A stretch of DNA of 22,365 nt from positions 1 to 22,365 of the IMG/VR virus record IMGVR_UViG_3300012928_000049; one strand, written 5' to 3'. Below are positions 7,150-14,308 of the stretch, piece after piece. Below the pieces are notes generated by a model. The model was not told the DNA's origin. It saw only the letters and a program-made list of their open reading frames with translations, and searched no databases. Source of the stretch: a virus. A program made the position numbers and the translations under genes. Position 1 is the first letter of the stretch, and each line of letters starts with the position of its first letter.

Positions 7150-7926
7150 TTAGCTGCCTAACAATTCCTTGAAGGCATCATCAACACTCGTGCTCGTGTT
7201 GGTTGTAGCGGTGGTGTTGTTGCTCCCACCGTAGCGTGTCGTTTCAGCAGACAACTCTTCTGCATTGTCACCTGCCAAATATTCGTCCAACATTCGTTGA
7301 ACATCTTCTGGAGACTTTCGCTCGAATAGGGTGTTAAAGTCTGGAATACTTTCTAGCATTTCCTTGCACGACTCATTTGTCAAATCCTTGCACATCGGTG
7401 ATGTCTTTCGGCTTGGCATCAACTTTGTCTGTGGAAATGAGGCTCCCGCTGGCTTTCCATAGCTCAAGAGAAGGTCCGTTCCCTCATTGGGATCTGTGAT
7501 ATCTCCGTACTCTGGATTAAGAACTAGGTTGAGTAACTGCTCGTAAACCTGCTTGCCGTAGCCCCAAACCTTGACACCTTCCTCTTCTTGTCCTCGGACA
7601 ATAACTGGCGAGAAGAATCGCTGGCGAGCCATTAGACTCTTTGCCATCTTAGTACTCTCCTCCGTGCCTTCGTTGAAAAGCTGTCGGATGAAACCGTCCA
7701 ATGGATCGTCCTCACCGAAGTTCTTCTTTGGTGATAAGAATCCTGCATTCTTGCCCAAGTTGTAGTGGAAGAAGAATTCCTTGAAAGGGTCTCCGTCTGC
7801 TGTTGGGATGATGCGGATTGTTTGCTCCCCATCCTCTGGACGCCAAAATTGAGACTTCTTTGAGCCTCCACCTCGGTTCTGTACTGCGCTCAACTTTGCT
7901 CGCATCTTGCCTAAATCAATACCCAT
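7150..7926 (-). CDS. Single-stranded DNA-binding protein, gp32-like
   Basis: A 258-residue protein with the layout of T4 gp32-like SSBs: a basic N-terminal segment (MRAKLSAVQNRGGG, residues 8-21), an OB-fold core opening with FWRPEDGEQTIRIIP (27-41), PFKEFFFHYN (47-56), the GDITDPNEG segment (139-147), and a Ser/Thr-rich linker ending in an acidic tail DDAFKELLGS that would recruit partner proteins. It coats single-stranded DNA at forks and aids UvsX loading. Many relatives carry a CPICEF-type zinc knuckle after the HY segment; here the corresponding region reads DPLDGF, so that zinc site appears lost. AGGAG precedes ATG. A hairpin-capable GGGTAATTCACCC lies in the 68-base leader, and a strong terminator follows the gene. 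Confidence 0.85.
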   Translation of the reverse strand: MGIDLGKMRAKLSAVQNRGGGSKKSQFWRPEDGEQTIRIIPTADGDPFKEFFFHYNLGKNAGFLSPKKNFGEDDPLDGFIRQLFNEGTEESTKMAKSLMARQRFFSPVIVRGQEEEGVKVWGYGKQVYEQLLNLVLNPEYGDITDPNEGTDLLLSYGKPAGASFPQTKLMPSRKTSPMCKDLTNESCKEMLESIPDFNTLFERKSPEDVQRMLDEYLAGDNAEELSAETTRYGGSNNTTATTNTSTSVDDAFKELLGS

Positions 7927-7959
7927 AATTTTTTTCTCCTTGTATCTATGGTTATTTGT

Positions 7960-7972
7960 GGGTGAATTACCC
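7960..7972 (-). other. Small inverted repeat in the gp32-like leader
   Basis: GGGTAATTCACCC is a perfect 4-bp inverted repeat with a five-base centre, about 34 bases upstream of the gp32-like start and just downstream of a TACTATAGGG sequence (7979-7970). T4 gp32 represses its own translation through a leader structure. An analogous operator is possible here but is only inferred from position. Confidence 0.25.
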
Positions 7973-7994
7973 TATAGTATGCCTGACCAATCTT

Positions 7995-8246
7995 TCAGAC
8001 ATCTTGTTGAAAATTAATCTCGTTCTTTTCTGCTTCACCGACAATCGTGTTCCAGTTGAAAATCCTGAACCCGTTCTTGTCAATGTCCCAGACCACTTCG
8101 TGACCCTCTGTGAGAGTCTTTTGTTTATCTTTGTTTTTGATCTTACCATCTAAAAAGTTATTTGGTAAGTCATTTAATTTGATAAATTTCATTTCTCTAT
8201 TTTCGCCGTTAGTCTTGACGAAAGTTGCCGTATAATAGGTTACCAT
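7995..8246 (-). CDS. Small SH3-barrel-like protein of unknown function
   Basis: 83 residues, not matched to a named phage gene. The N-terminus alternates hydrophobic and polar residues (VTYYTATFVKTNGENREMKFIKL), as in a beta hairpin. After a lysine-rich loop (35-43), EVVWDIDKNGFRIFNWNTIVG gives two more strands with the VWDxxxxGFRxFN pattern seen in small SH3-type beta-barrel proteins of phages. The start ATG overlaps the stop of the preceding gene (TAATG) with AAGGAG five bases upstream, and it is followed by the gp32-like gene 68 bases on. It therefore sits in the polymerase transcript. The fold is inferred from pattern only; no catalytic residues are evident. Confidence 0.75.
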   Translation of the reverse strand: MVTYYTATFVKTNGENREMKFIKLNDLPNNFLDGKIKNKDKQKTLTEGHEVVWDIDKNGFRIFNWNTIVGEAEKNEINFQQDV

Positions 8247-8530
8247 TAAAACTCCTTGTTGTTAAACCCATAAAAGGATCTTTCTTCTCTATAGTTCATC
8301 TCCTGAACCCTGTCTGCGAATTTTTGACCTTCTTCTGAAAGCTCGCCTGGGGTCAATCTCTCTATTTCTTTTATTTCTCCCCACTCTTCCAATTCTGGAA
8401 AATAAATAAGGTGTGCTTCAGTTACTTTATCTTTTCTGATAAAAAATCCAGTCATTCCATTTACGTTTGTACCGAAAAGATCGTAATCCTCCCTAGCTAT
8501 GACTGATTCCCCCTTTACAATGTCTGACAT
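8246..8530 (-). CDS. Small beta-rich protein of unknown function
   Basis: The open frame reaches back to 8584, but the start is set at ATG 8530, which has GAGG six bases upstream and begins one base after the stop of the FtsZ-like gene; this gives 94 residues. Residues 5-55 look like a small barrel: KGESVIAREDYDLFG, then GMTGFFIRKD, then AHLIYFPELEEWGEIKEIERL. This is the pattern of KOW/SH3-like domains in which a GxxGxxxR turn joins strands. The C-terminal third is helical and charged. It is tightly packed between the FtsZ-like gene and the 83-residue gene, so all three are probably made together. No function can be assigned. Confidence 0.75.
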   Translation of the reverse strand: MSDIVKGESVIAREDYDLFGTNVNGMTGFFIRKDKVTEAHLIYFPELEEWGEIKEIERLTPGELSEEGQKFADRVQEMNYREERSFYGFNNKEF

Positions 8531-8531
8531 C

Positions 8532-9383
8532 TTATTCCTCTGGAAAAGTTTGAATTTTAGAAGTCCAAATCTCCACAAACGCAAAGTTTGTTTCGTATTT
8601 GGTAGAGTGAATCTGATAGGATGCTCCCTGAAGGTCGCTCATCTTCTCTTTCACCTGCCTGTTTACATTTTTTAGTACTCTGTAGTCCTCCTCTAGCATT
8701 TTTTCGTTTACAGCATAATAATAGCAACGATTGTCTTCGTTGTCAATAGGAAAAAATCTTTTTTCTTCTCCAGAATCAAAATCTACCATTCCAATAGTGT
8801 AAATTCTGGTAAAGTCGCTGTTCTCTATCTTATTATCGAGAACTGGCTTGGTTCTATTGAATACGTTGACCATGTGGTACGTGTATCCAATCATTTCGTT
8901 TATCTTCTCATAATAATTGCTTGGTGTCAAGGCATTTTCTAAAATTTCTTCAACTGCGGGGTTGCTGACCAAGCAAAGTGAGCGAAACACGCCCGAACGA
9001 GCGTACTCCTGTAATACGTTGTAACACACTCTGTCTTTTAGATAAGATTCTCGACCGAGGAGTTCGTGATCTGGCTTGACATAGAGTACGTCTACAGTAA
9101 ACTTCTTGTTTAGGAACTTCAGCACCTGCAACGAAGCACCTGAGATGTTTCCCGAACCTGCCATGATAAAAAGACATTCCCCTGTGTCGGGCATCTGATC
9201 GACAAACCGAGTCATTCTTATCTGCTTTTTATCATACTCTTCGTGAGATGATCTTTTTGTGATACCAAGAGTCTTAGATGTCTTTTTCAAACCCTCATCA
9301 ATAGTAAAAACGCTATACTGAGGGTATTTCTCAAAGTATTTGGCGATTTTACACCCTGCGCTGCCTAAGCCTACTACATTCAT
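8532..9383 (-). CDS. Divergent FtsZ/tubulin-like GTPase-fold protein
   Basis: 283 residues that follow the FtsZ/tubulin order from end to end. The T1-like glycine loop VVGLGSAGCKIA (3-14) comes first, then a second strand ending in TIDEG (27-31), where FtsZ has NTDAQ. LFIMAGSGNISGAS (71-84) lies where FtsZ has VFxxAGMGGGTGTGA. VDVLYVKPDHELLGRE (97-112) parallels the FtsZ T5 segment TVAVVTKPFxFEGR. SLCLVSNPAVEEIL parallels SLITIPNDKLLKVL. ENSDF (187-191) sits at the T7 loop NxDFAD, and a helix plus paired strands (230-277) ends like the FtsZ C-terminal domain. The T4 signature is not canonical and the second catalytic Asp of T7 is Arg193, so nucleotide hydrolysis may be weak or absent. No C-terminal conserved tail peptide is seen. 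The start forms ATGA with the polymerase stop. A role in positioning replication or interfering with host division is inference. Confidence 0.7.
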   Translation of the reverse strand: MNVVGLGSAGCKIAKYFEKYPQYSVFTIDEGLKKTSKTLGITKRSSHEEYDKKQIRMTRFVDQMPDTGECLFIMAGSGNISGASLQVLKFLNKKFTVDVLYVKPDHELLGRESYLKDRVCYNVLQEYARSGVFRSLCLVSNPAVEEILENALTPSNYYEKINEMIGYTYHMVNVFNRTKPVLDNKIENSDFTRIYTIGMVDFDSGEEKRFFPIDNEDNRCYYYAVNEKMLEEDYRVLKNVNRQVKEKMSDLQGASYQIHSTKYETNFAFVEIWTSKIQTFPEE

Positions 9384-10567
9384 TTCATTTTCCTCATTTC
9401 TCCATAACTTTTGCCGATAGAAACACCAACTTTATACTTTCCAAGTGGTGTTTTGGAGAATTTATCAATCATTTCGGGCAAAAGCTCCTTATCCTCATCT
9501 GATAGGTCCAACAGAACGCTGTCGTGAACAAGAAACCTTACCTCTGACCTCTTGTGCTCCAGCATTTCCCAAATGGCGTAAGCACTATTGAGAAAAATGT
9601 CACTAGAAGTTGACTGAATCAGGTAGTTCAAGGCTGTTCGCTCTTGGGATTCAATAACTCTGCCCATTGGTGTTCTTATTTTACCATCTGAGAAGTATTT
9701 TTTAACAAGTTTATCCCTACAATAATACTTTTCTGCTTCTTTGTCAAGAGAATTCGGATTATACAGCCAAGAAAAAATCTTTTCCTTTGCCTGCTCTCTA
9801 CTAAGTTCTTCTTGTTTGTACAAGTTCTCCATGTTCCACTGGTGGAGGTCTTCTTCTGGCTGTTCAGAGCCAGATAGCCCCAGCAGTGTTCTTAGTTCGG
9901 CGGCATTAAAGTCAATCTCAACGAGCCAATCGTTCTTTGGCTTCACTATCTTGCGAAACTTCTTGTCAAGAGTCAAAATCGGAAAGCTAGATTTAGACAC
10001 TGTGAGTCTGCCAGTGATCGTGCCAAAGGGATTATATACTACCCTCTGCTCTTCGGTGCCCAACCTCTTTCTAAATGTTCGGACTCTGGCTTCTGCAATG
10101 TGTGGGTTTAACTCTCCCTTGTCAACATTGAAAGATTGTAGCCCTATCGAATGGACCATCCTCATCGTCCTGACAATCACGTCATGGTTTGCTGGCTTTT
10201 CGTAATTGTCGAACACCCATTGTGAAATTTCGTTTTTGATGGAGAAATATTCCAAAAGATACCTCTTTGGAACCAAGTCATAAAAACAGTGCTCGTGCAG
10301 TGAGACCTTCGATAAGAAGAAAGATTTGTAAAAAGCCAACATCTTCTTTTGAACCTTGTTGTATTCTTCTCTAAGGTGTTCTGGACAAACTTCGGCAAGC
10401 TCTTTACCTTTTGCATAGATTTTAGCATACTGAATACCGTTCGTGTCTACGGAAGAAGAGAAGCTCCAAGTGTGAGACAGTTCTTGTGGTATGTTGTCAA
10501 AAGTAAGTTCGTCGTTTGCATAAATACCGACGCACTCCTTTTTATCGTCAAGTGCTTGAAAGAGCAT
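9380..10567 (-). CDS. Short family A DNA polymerase (polymerase domain only)
   Basis: A 395-residue protein carrying just the polymerase part of the Pol I family. GTITGRLT is at 182-189. Motif A is VEIDFNAAELRTLLGLSG, with the metal Asp at 219. Motif B keeps the R-x3-K-x3-F-x3-Y spacing (Arg257, Lys261, Phe265, Tyr269). The QSTSSDI helix (318-324) and motif C VHDSVLLDL (347-355) follow. Typical Pol I motif C is HDE; here Glu is replaced by Ser. Neither a 3'-5' proofreading domain nor a 5' nuclease domain is present, and the fingers are compact. The 5' nuclease function is encoded separately at 4934-5905; no separate proofreading exonuclease is in the window. ATG 10567 is preferred to the TTG one codon earlier because TAGGA lies at a normal distance. 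It has its own promoter. Confidence 0.92.
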   Translation of the reverse strand: MLFQALDDKKECVGIYANDELTFDNIPQELSHTWSFSSSVDTNGIQYAKIYAKGKELAEVCPEHLREEYNKVQKKMLAFYKSFFLSKVSLHEHCFYDLVPKRYLLEYFSIKNEISQWVFDNYEKPANHDVIVRTMRMVHSIGLQSFNVDKGELNPHIAEARVRTFRKRLGTEEQRVVYNPFGTITGRLTVSKSSFPILTLDKKFRKIVKPKNDWLVEIDFNAAELRTLLGLSGSEQPEEDLHQWNMENLYKQEELSREQAKEKIFSWLYNPNSLDKEAEKYYCRDKLVKKYFSDGKIRTPMGRVIESQERTALNYLIQSTSSDIFLNSAYAIWEMLEHKRSEVRFLVHDSVLLDLSDEDKELLPEMIDKFSKTPLGKYKVGVSIGKSYGEMRKMK

Positions 10568-10575
10568 CAAAGTTC

Positions 10576-11856
10576 CTAGAATATGAAAGTTGGTTTTTCT
10601 TTATAAATAAGAGTATCAAAGACATTATCATTTGTCAAGGACTTTTTTTGGAAAAGCTCAGATGTTCGATCAATAAACTTACTTTCCAAGAGATTGATCG
10701 CTTGCAACTCACCCCTATAAGTGTAAATGTTCCAAACCTCTGTTACGAGATTATCAAATTTAGCCTGTGTCCAGTTTTTTGAAGTTTCCACTGAACGGAA
10801 GTAGGCATAGAGTCTTATCCAGTGTCGAGAGTCGTACCTCGTATGAAGTGTGTCCCTAGTTAGAACCTCTTTTGTCTTTACCTCCACCTTGGCAGCACCT
10901 TGGGCGTATGCTGAACGGACATCAAGCGAGGTTGGACAAGGTTTGATCGTCTGATAGGAGGGGCTGAACTGTATATAGCTGCTGTAAAGCTCCTTCATTG
11001 TGTCCATAATTGCTGGAAACTCCACTTCACTCACTCTCTTAAAATACCTTTGAAAAAAATCATCTAAACTGTGGATGCCCTTTTCTGTCATCTTCCTTTT
11101 CGCATATTCCGACGACAAATCATAATACAACCTCCAGGGTATATTTTTGTCAACCTTGAAGCCAAACCTGTAAGCAACTTTTGTATAATTTTCATAGTTG
11201 GGATCTCTTATAAATTCCCTAAATTTCTCCTCATCACTCGATGGATCAGCGGCTGCAACATCGATGACCATCCCAGTTTCTGTCGAGTTTAAAATCCTAG
11301 ATACACAGAACTCGGAAAGAGTGAATGGTTGCGTGTCCCTCTTGAGATGATGGACAAAGTTTCTTACATCTCTTTCATAGTCTGCATAGTTTTTTATTTG
11401 ATTATCACCTCTGACGAACTCTTTGTTGAAAAATTCAACCTTTTCTTGCAAATACGCCCTGTAGTGCTGCTCTATTCCAGAAGTGACCGCTCGCTTCGCA
11501 ACAATTTCTTTAAAGTTTTTAGAATTCTTAGACAACTTTCCTAAAGAATCAAGCTTGCGCCAATACGAAACCATTTCATCAAAACACTCCTTTACGATGT
11601 CCAGCGCATAGATGGTACTTTCTTCACTTTCAAGTTGAGACAAAAAGTCTTGCTTCGGAATCACTGAGAATCCTGAATTATCGATCCTTGCGTACAGAGA
11701 GCGCATCTGGGAAGAGACTTTTATCGGTACAGGTCTAAAGACGTAATCAGGATATCTCTCGTCGTATAAATCTTTCTGCGTAAAGATTTCTTTAGCTGAA
11801 GTCGTATTGTCTGCACTCGGAACAGACGGTGTTGGGTTTTCGGGTAAATATTTCAT
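10576..11856 (-). CDS. Unidentified protein, probable virion/baseplate component
   Basis: 426 residues from ATG 11856, which overlaps the stop of the hub-like gene (TAATG). A TTG two codons upstream lies five bases from GGAGGT and is a real alternative start. The protein is mainly helical and charged, rich in Tyr, Phe, Arg and Lys, with no signal peptide or transmembrane segment. N-terminal residues 1-35 are Pro/Thr/Ser-rich. Recognisable patterns are absent: I see no nucleotide-binding motif, no glycoside hydrolase motif and no collagen-like repeat. It is the last gene of the tail block, directly downstream of the hub-like gene, so a baseplate or tail-associated structural role is inferred from position. 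Its 3' end contains the polymerase promoter. Confidence 0.8.
   Translation of the reverse strand: MKYLPENPTPSVPSADNTTSAKEIFTQKDLYDERYPDYVFRPVPIKVSSQMRSLYARIDNSGFSVIPKQDFLSQLESEESTIYALDIVKECFDEMVSYWRKLDSLGKLSKNSKNFKEIVAKRAVTSGIEQHYRAYLQEKVEFFNKEFVRGDNQIKNYADYERDVRNFVHHLKRDTQPFTLSEFCVSRILNSTETGMVIDVAAADPSSDEEKFREFIRDPNYENYTKVAYRFGFKVDKNIPWRLYYDLSSEYAKRKMTEKGIHSLDDFFQRYFKRVSEVEFPAIMDTMKELYSSYIQFSPSYQTIKPCPTSLDVRSAYAQGAAKVEVKTKEVLTRDTLHTRYDSRHWIRLYAYFRSVETSKNWTQAKFDNLVTEVWNIYTYRGELQAINLLESKFIDRTSELFQKKSLTNDNVFDTLIYKEKPTFIF
10610..10638 (-). promoter_or_regulatory. Extended -10 promoter for the polymerase operon
   Basis: TTGACA (10638-10633), a 17-base spacer ending in TGA, then TACTCT (10615-10610). 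The -10 hexamer is weak, but the perfect -35 and TGn extension repeat the geometry of the exonuclease promoter exactly. It lies inside the end of the preceding structural gene and would give a leader of about 36 bases to the polymerase ATG. It marks the boundary between the tail and replication modules. Confidence 0.6.
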
Positions 11857-13952
11857 TAGCAATTAACACCTCCACCTGAATTGTGGCTGTGGTGGAACTT
11901 ACATTTCAGTTCTGTCTTGAACTTGCCATCTTCAATGCTATTGTAAACCTTTGCCACATAATAATAACCACCTAACCCGATCTGTCGGGCATTTCTTGCT
12001 GCGAAGGAAGTTGAACTTAAATAAACCATCATCCCTGGTCTGAACAGTGGATTCCCAAACATCGTAACCTCGGCATTGTATAAGCCTCTGAGGACAGTAT
12101 AATCACTATCGAAACCCTGCTTCATCATTCTCGCTTCTGTGACAAATTTCTGGTCCTCTTTTGTAAACTTTATGTTCTTAACCAGCCCATGCTCTCTTCC
12201 AGAAATAAGATGATAGATTCCGACGCCTGCGTCTTCCTCCTCTGTGCCATTCGTTTTGGGTGCTTTTTCCATTGTCGGCATCACGCCATAAATGTAATAA
12301 TTTGTATACGGGTTGTCGTTGTGAATAGGGTTCAGTTTTAATTTCATCTCATTTACGTCCCTCAGAGTCATCTGTCGTCCACCAAGATCATCTTCTGACG
12401 TAAAAGTATCTACAGCGAACTTGGGCATCACGGGTCTCATCGTGACATCTTTAACGTCAGAGTTCTCTTGATAACATTTGTCAATAAAGGTATTTTTTAC
12501 TAGATTATTTAGGACATCTCGAAGAAAGTCCATAAAATTGTATGTCTGCCTCTCTCCCTTCTTTATAACGTGCTCCTTGAACCAGTCTCTGAACAACTTC
12601 ATAGAGATCGGGAGGGCAGCGATTGGAATTTCTTCCGCTTGCGCTGCCCTGGGTTGTTTATAAGTAAGAGACCCTAAAATAAAATTAAACCTTTTATCCT
12701 GCACGAAATCTTTTGCAAGAGCAAAAGTATCCTCAAGTAAGTCTCCAAAAAAGAAATAGTCTGAAGAATAAGTCACACCCGCCTTTTGATTCGCCCTAGT
12801 TCTTTGTAATTCTAGTGGACCAGTCAAATTACCTTCTCTATCAACCTTCTGCCTGTCAATACGATAAATTCTACCAGATTTTATCAAATTTGTCATAAAA
12901 GAGTTATATGCCTTTGTTCTCATTTCAGCCAATAGCTCTTGCTGATCTTCTATTCGATCCTCTATTTCTTCCTTCAAATCATCTCTATCTTCTTTTTCTT
13001 GCTCAGTCTCTTTTGGAGGTGGAGGCTCGCATGGCGCTTGAGGTTTTTTACTTGGTGAGTTTAGTTCTTGAAGCTTTCTTTCATTTTTACAAAGACCAGT
13101 CTCTTTTCTTCTAAGGTTTCTCGACTCATCAAGTCTGTCATTCCTTGCAAGACCAAGCTGAAGAACGTCTATGTTGATAAACTTTCTGTCTGCATATCCA
13201 TGAAACTCAGCGGTCATAGAAACTGTACCGTTGTCATTAAAATCAACACTGTGCTTGTAAAGGTTCAAATAGATGCCACGTTGAGCCCTTTCAATAGCTA
13301 TTTTAGTATCGTTGGAATCCATCAAACTCTCTCCAGTTGGCACCGAATATCCAAATTTCAATAGATACCTTATACTGGGTTCTTTTGCTTTGAGGACATT
13401 ACTGCCAGCGGTGTTACAGGGATCGTCAGTGGCGCTAAAATTTCTAATAGGAGTTATGATGTCTGCATAACTGTATTTTCTATCACCATCTCTTCTATCA
13501 CGGAACAACTCTTCTATTGATGAAAAGTAAAACTTAATAGTAACCTTAAATTGGCGTTCGGCGGTGGCAAGACTATCACCTTCCATATCTATTGAAACGC
13601 TCTTAATGCCAGAACCAGAGCCTCGATTCCACATATCCTCTGTCATAGAGGAGTGATCATGAAAGGCGTCAAAGTGAAATTCTGTAAGCTCCCCTGGTTT
13701 ACTTTCCTTATATAATCTGGTATAAGGGATCAGTGATGCCAGTTGAGAGTTTTTTAAACTGAGAAAAGGTGACTGACTCTGATATGATGTCAGAGAAGTT
13801 CTTGTCTTAACTGCGTCACCAACGATGTTAGAATAACTTACTAAACCATCATTTCGCTTTCTATATAAATCTGCGAATTTTTTGAGATTTCTGTTGATAA
13901 CGCACTGGGTTGACCATAATGTCAGTTTTTCTGTAGCTTTCTTATCTGACAT
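11856..13952 (-). CDS. Large baseplate hub-like virion protein
   Basis: 698 residues. The N-terminal part has LASLIPYTRLYK (71-82) followed by strands EFHFDAF and a KVTIKFYF strand (136-143), a pattern seen in large tail/baseplate structural proteins of marine myoviruses. A low-complexity insertion at about 284-345 holds a PPPP run and an acidic coiled coil (EDRDDLKEEIEDRIEDQQEL). The C-terminal region (about 615-690) has NPLFRPGMMVYLSS then GLGGYYYVAKVYNSI and TELKCKF, resembling the end of gp27/gpD-type hub domains, where PG and GGYY precede closing strands. It ends Gly-Gly-Gly-Val-Asn-Cys. It starts three bases after the LysM-like gene, with GGAGGG six bases upstream. The order tape measure, U-like, LysM-like, then this gene supports a hub role; homology by eye is moderate. 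Confidence 0.6.
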   Translation of the reverse strand: MSDKKATEKLTLWSTQCVINRNLKKFADLYRKRNDGLVSYSNIVGDAVKTRTSLTSYQSQSPFLSLKNSQLASLIPYTRLYKESKPGELTEFHFDAFHDHSSMTEDMWNRGSGSGIKSVSIDMEGDSLATAERQFKVTIKFYFSSIEELFRDRRDGDRKYSYADIITPIRNFSATDDPCNTAGSNVLKAKEPSIRYLLKFGYSVPTGESLMDSNDTKIAIERAQRGIYLNLYKHSVDFNDNGTVSMTAEFHGYADRKFINIDVLQLGLARNDRLDESRNLRRKETGLCKNERKLQELNSPSKKPQAPCEPPPPKETEQEKEDRDDLKEEIEDRIEDQQELLAEMRTKAYNSFMTNLIKSGRIYRIDRQKVDREGNLTGPLELQRTRANQKAGVTYSSDYFFFGDLLEDTFALAKDFVQDKRFNFILGSLTYKQPRAAQAEEIPIAALPISMKLFRDWFKEHVIKKGERQTYNFMDFLRDVLNNLVKNTFIDKCYQENSDVKDVTMRPVMPKFAVDTFTSEDDLGGRQMTLRDVNEMKLKLNPIHNDNPYTNYYIYGVMPTMEKAPKTNGTEEEDAGVGIYHLISGREHGLVKNIKFTKEDQKFVTEARMMKQGFDSDYTVLRGLYNAEVTMFGNPLFRPGMMVYLSSTSFAARNARQIGLGGYYYVAKVYNSIEDGKFKTELKCKFHHSHNSGGGVNC

Positions 13953-13955
13953 TTG

Positions 13956-14294
13956 TCACCCTCCATAAATCGTAAGGATCTTATCTAAGGGCAGAGGAAT
14001 AGAAATTTTTTGACCCAACTTTACATGTGCCTCGGTTGGCGTTTTATTGTATCGAGCAATGACCCACCAATACTTTGTCGTGCCATAGAATTGATGTGAC
14101 AGTTTATAGAATCTGTCTCCAGATGACCACAAGTGTGTTGCAATAGTTAAACTCCTATGTTCGGATGTAGTAAGCCTATTAAAGTGCGGAGTTTCAAAGT
14201 GGCGAATTCTTTTGACACCTCGGGCATCACGTAAATCCTCATGAACATCCTCTTTGTTGTCGAACACTCTTCTCGGTATGTATCTAGATGTCAT
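13956..14294 (-). CDS. LysM / gp53-like baseplate protein
   Basis: A 112-residue protein. ATG 14294 is chosen because AAGGAG lies seven bases upstream; a TTG at 14300 is only one base from that SD. The C-terminal half is a LysM-type module: IATHLWSSGDRFYKLSHQFYGTTKYWWVIARYN, ending KLGQKISIPL, i.e. a repeat in which GDxxxxLAxxxYGxxxxWxxIxxxN precedes a G-x-x-I-x-I-P strand. Such proteins are baseplate wedge or hub-adapter components (T4 gp53, P2 gpX). The basic N-terminus (RYIPRRVFDNKEDVHEDLRD) probably contacts neighbours. It lies between the U-like baseplate gene and the hub-like gene. Confidence 0.75.
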   Translation of the reverse strand: MTSRYIPRRVFDNKEDVHEDLRDARGVKRIRHFETPHFNRLTTSEHRSLTIATHLWSSGDRFYKLSHQFYGTTKYWWVIARYNKTPTEAHVKLGQKISIPLPLDKILTIYGG

Positions 14295-14308
14295 CTTCAA
14301 TCTCCTTC

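Noticed and set aside
7378-7383. TTGACA on the minus strand inside the gp32-like gene as a uvsX promoter
   Set aside because: No acceptable -10 lies 16-19 bases downstream and it is far from the uvsX start.
7970-7979. TACTATAGGG upstream of the gp32-like gene, matching the core of T7-type promoters
   Set aside because: No single-subunit RNA polymerase gene is in the window, only the core nine bases match, and the motif was not seen elsewhere. Chance is likely; a genome-wide count would decide.
10602-10609. TATAAATA on the plus strand, identical to the T4 late promoter
   Set aside because: It points against every gene in the window and lies inside coding sequence of the 10576-11856 gene, with no plus-strand gene downstream.
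14298-14300. TTG start for the LysM-like gene, and similar upstream TTG or GTG starts at 10570, 18189, 18435 and 19515
   Set aside because: In each case a nearby downstream ATG has a better-spaced Shine-Dalgarno sequence, while the upstream codon overlaps or abuts the SD or lacks one.
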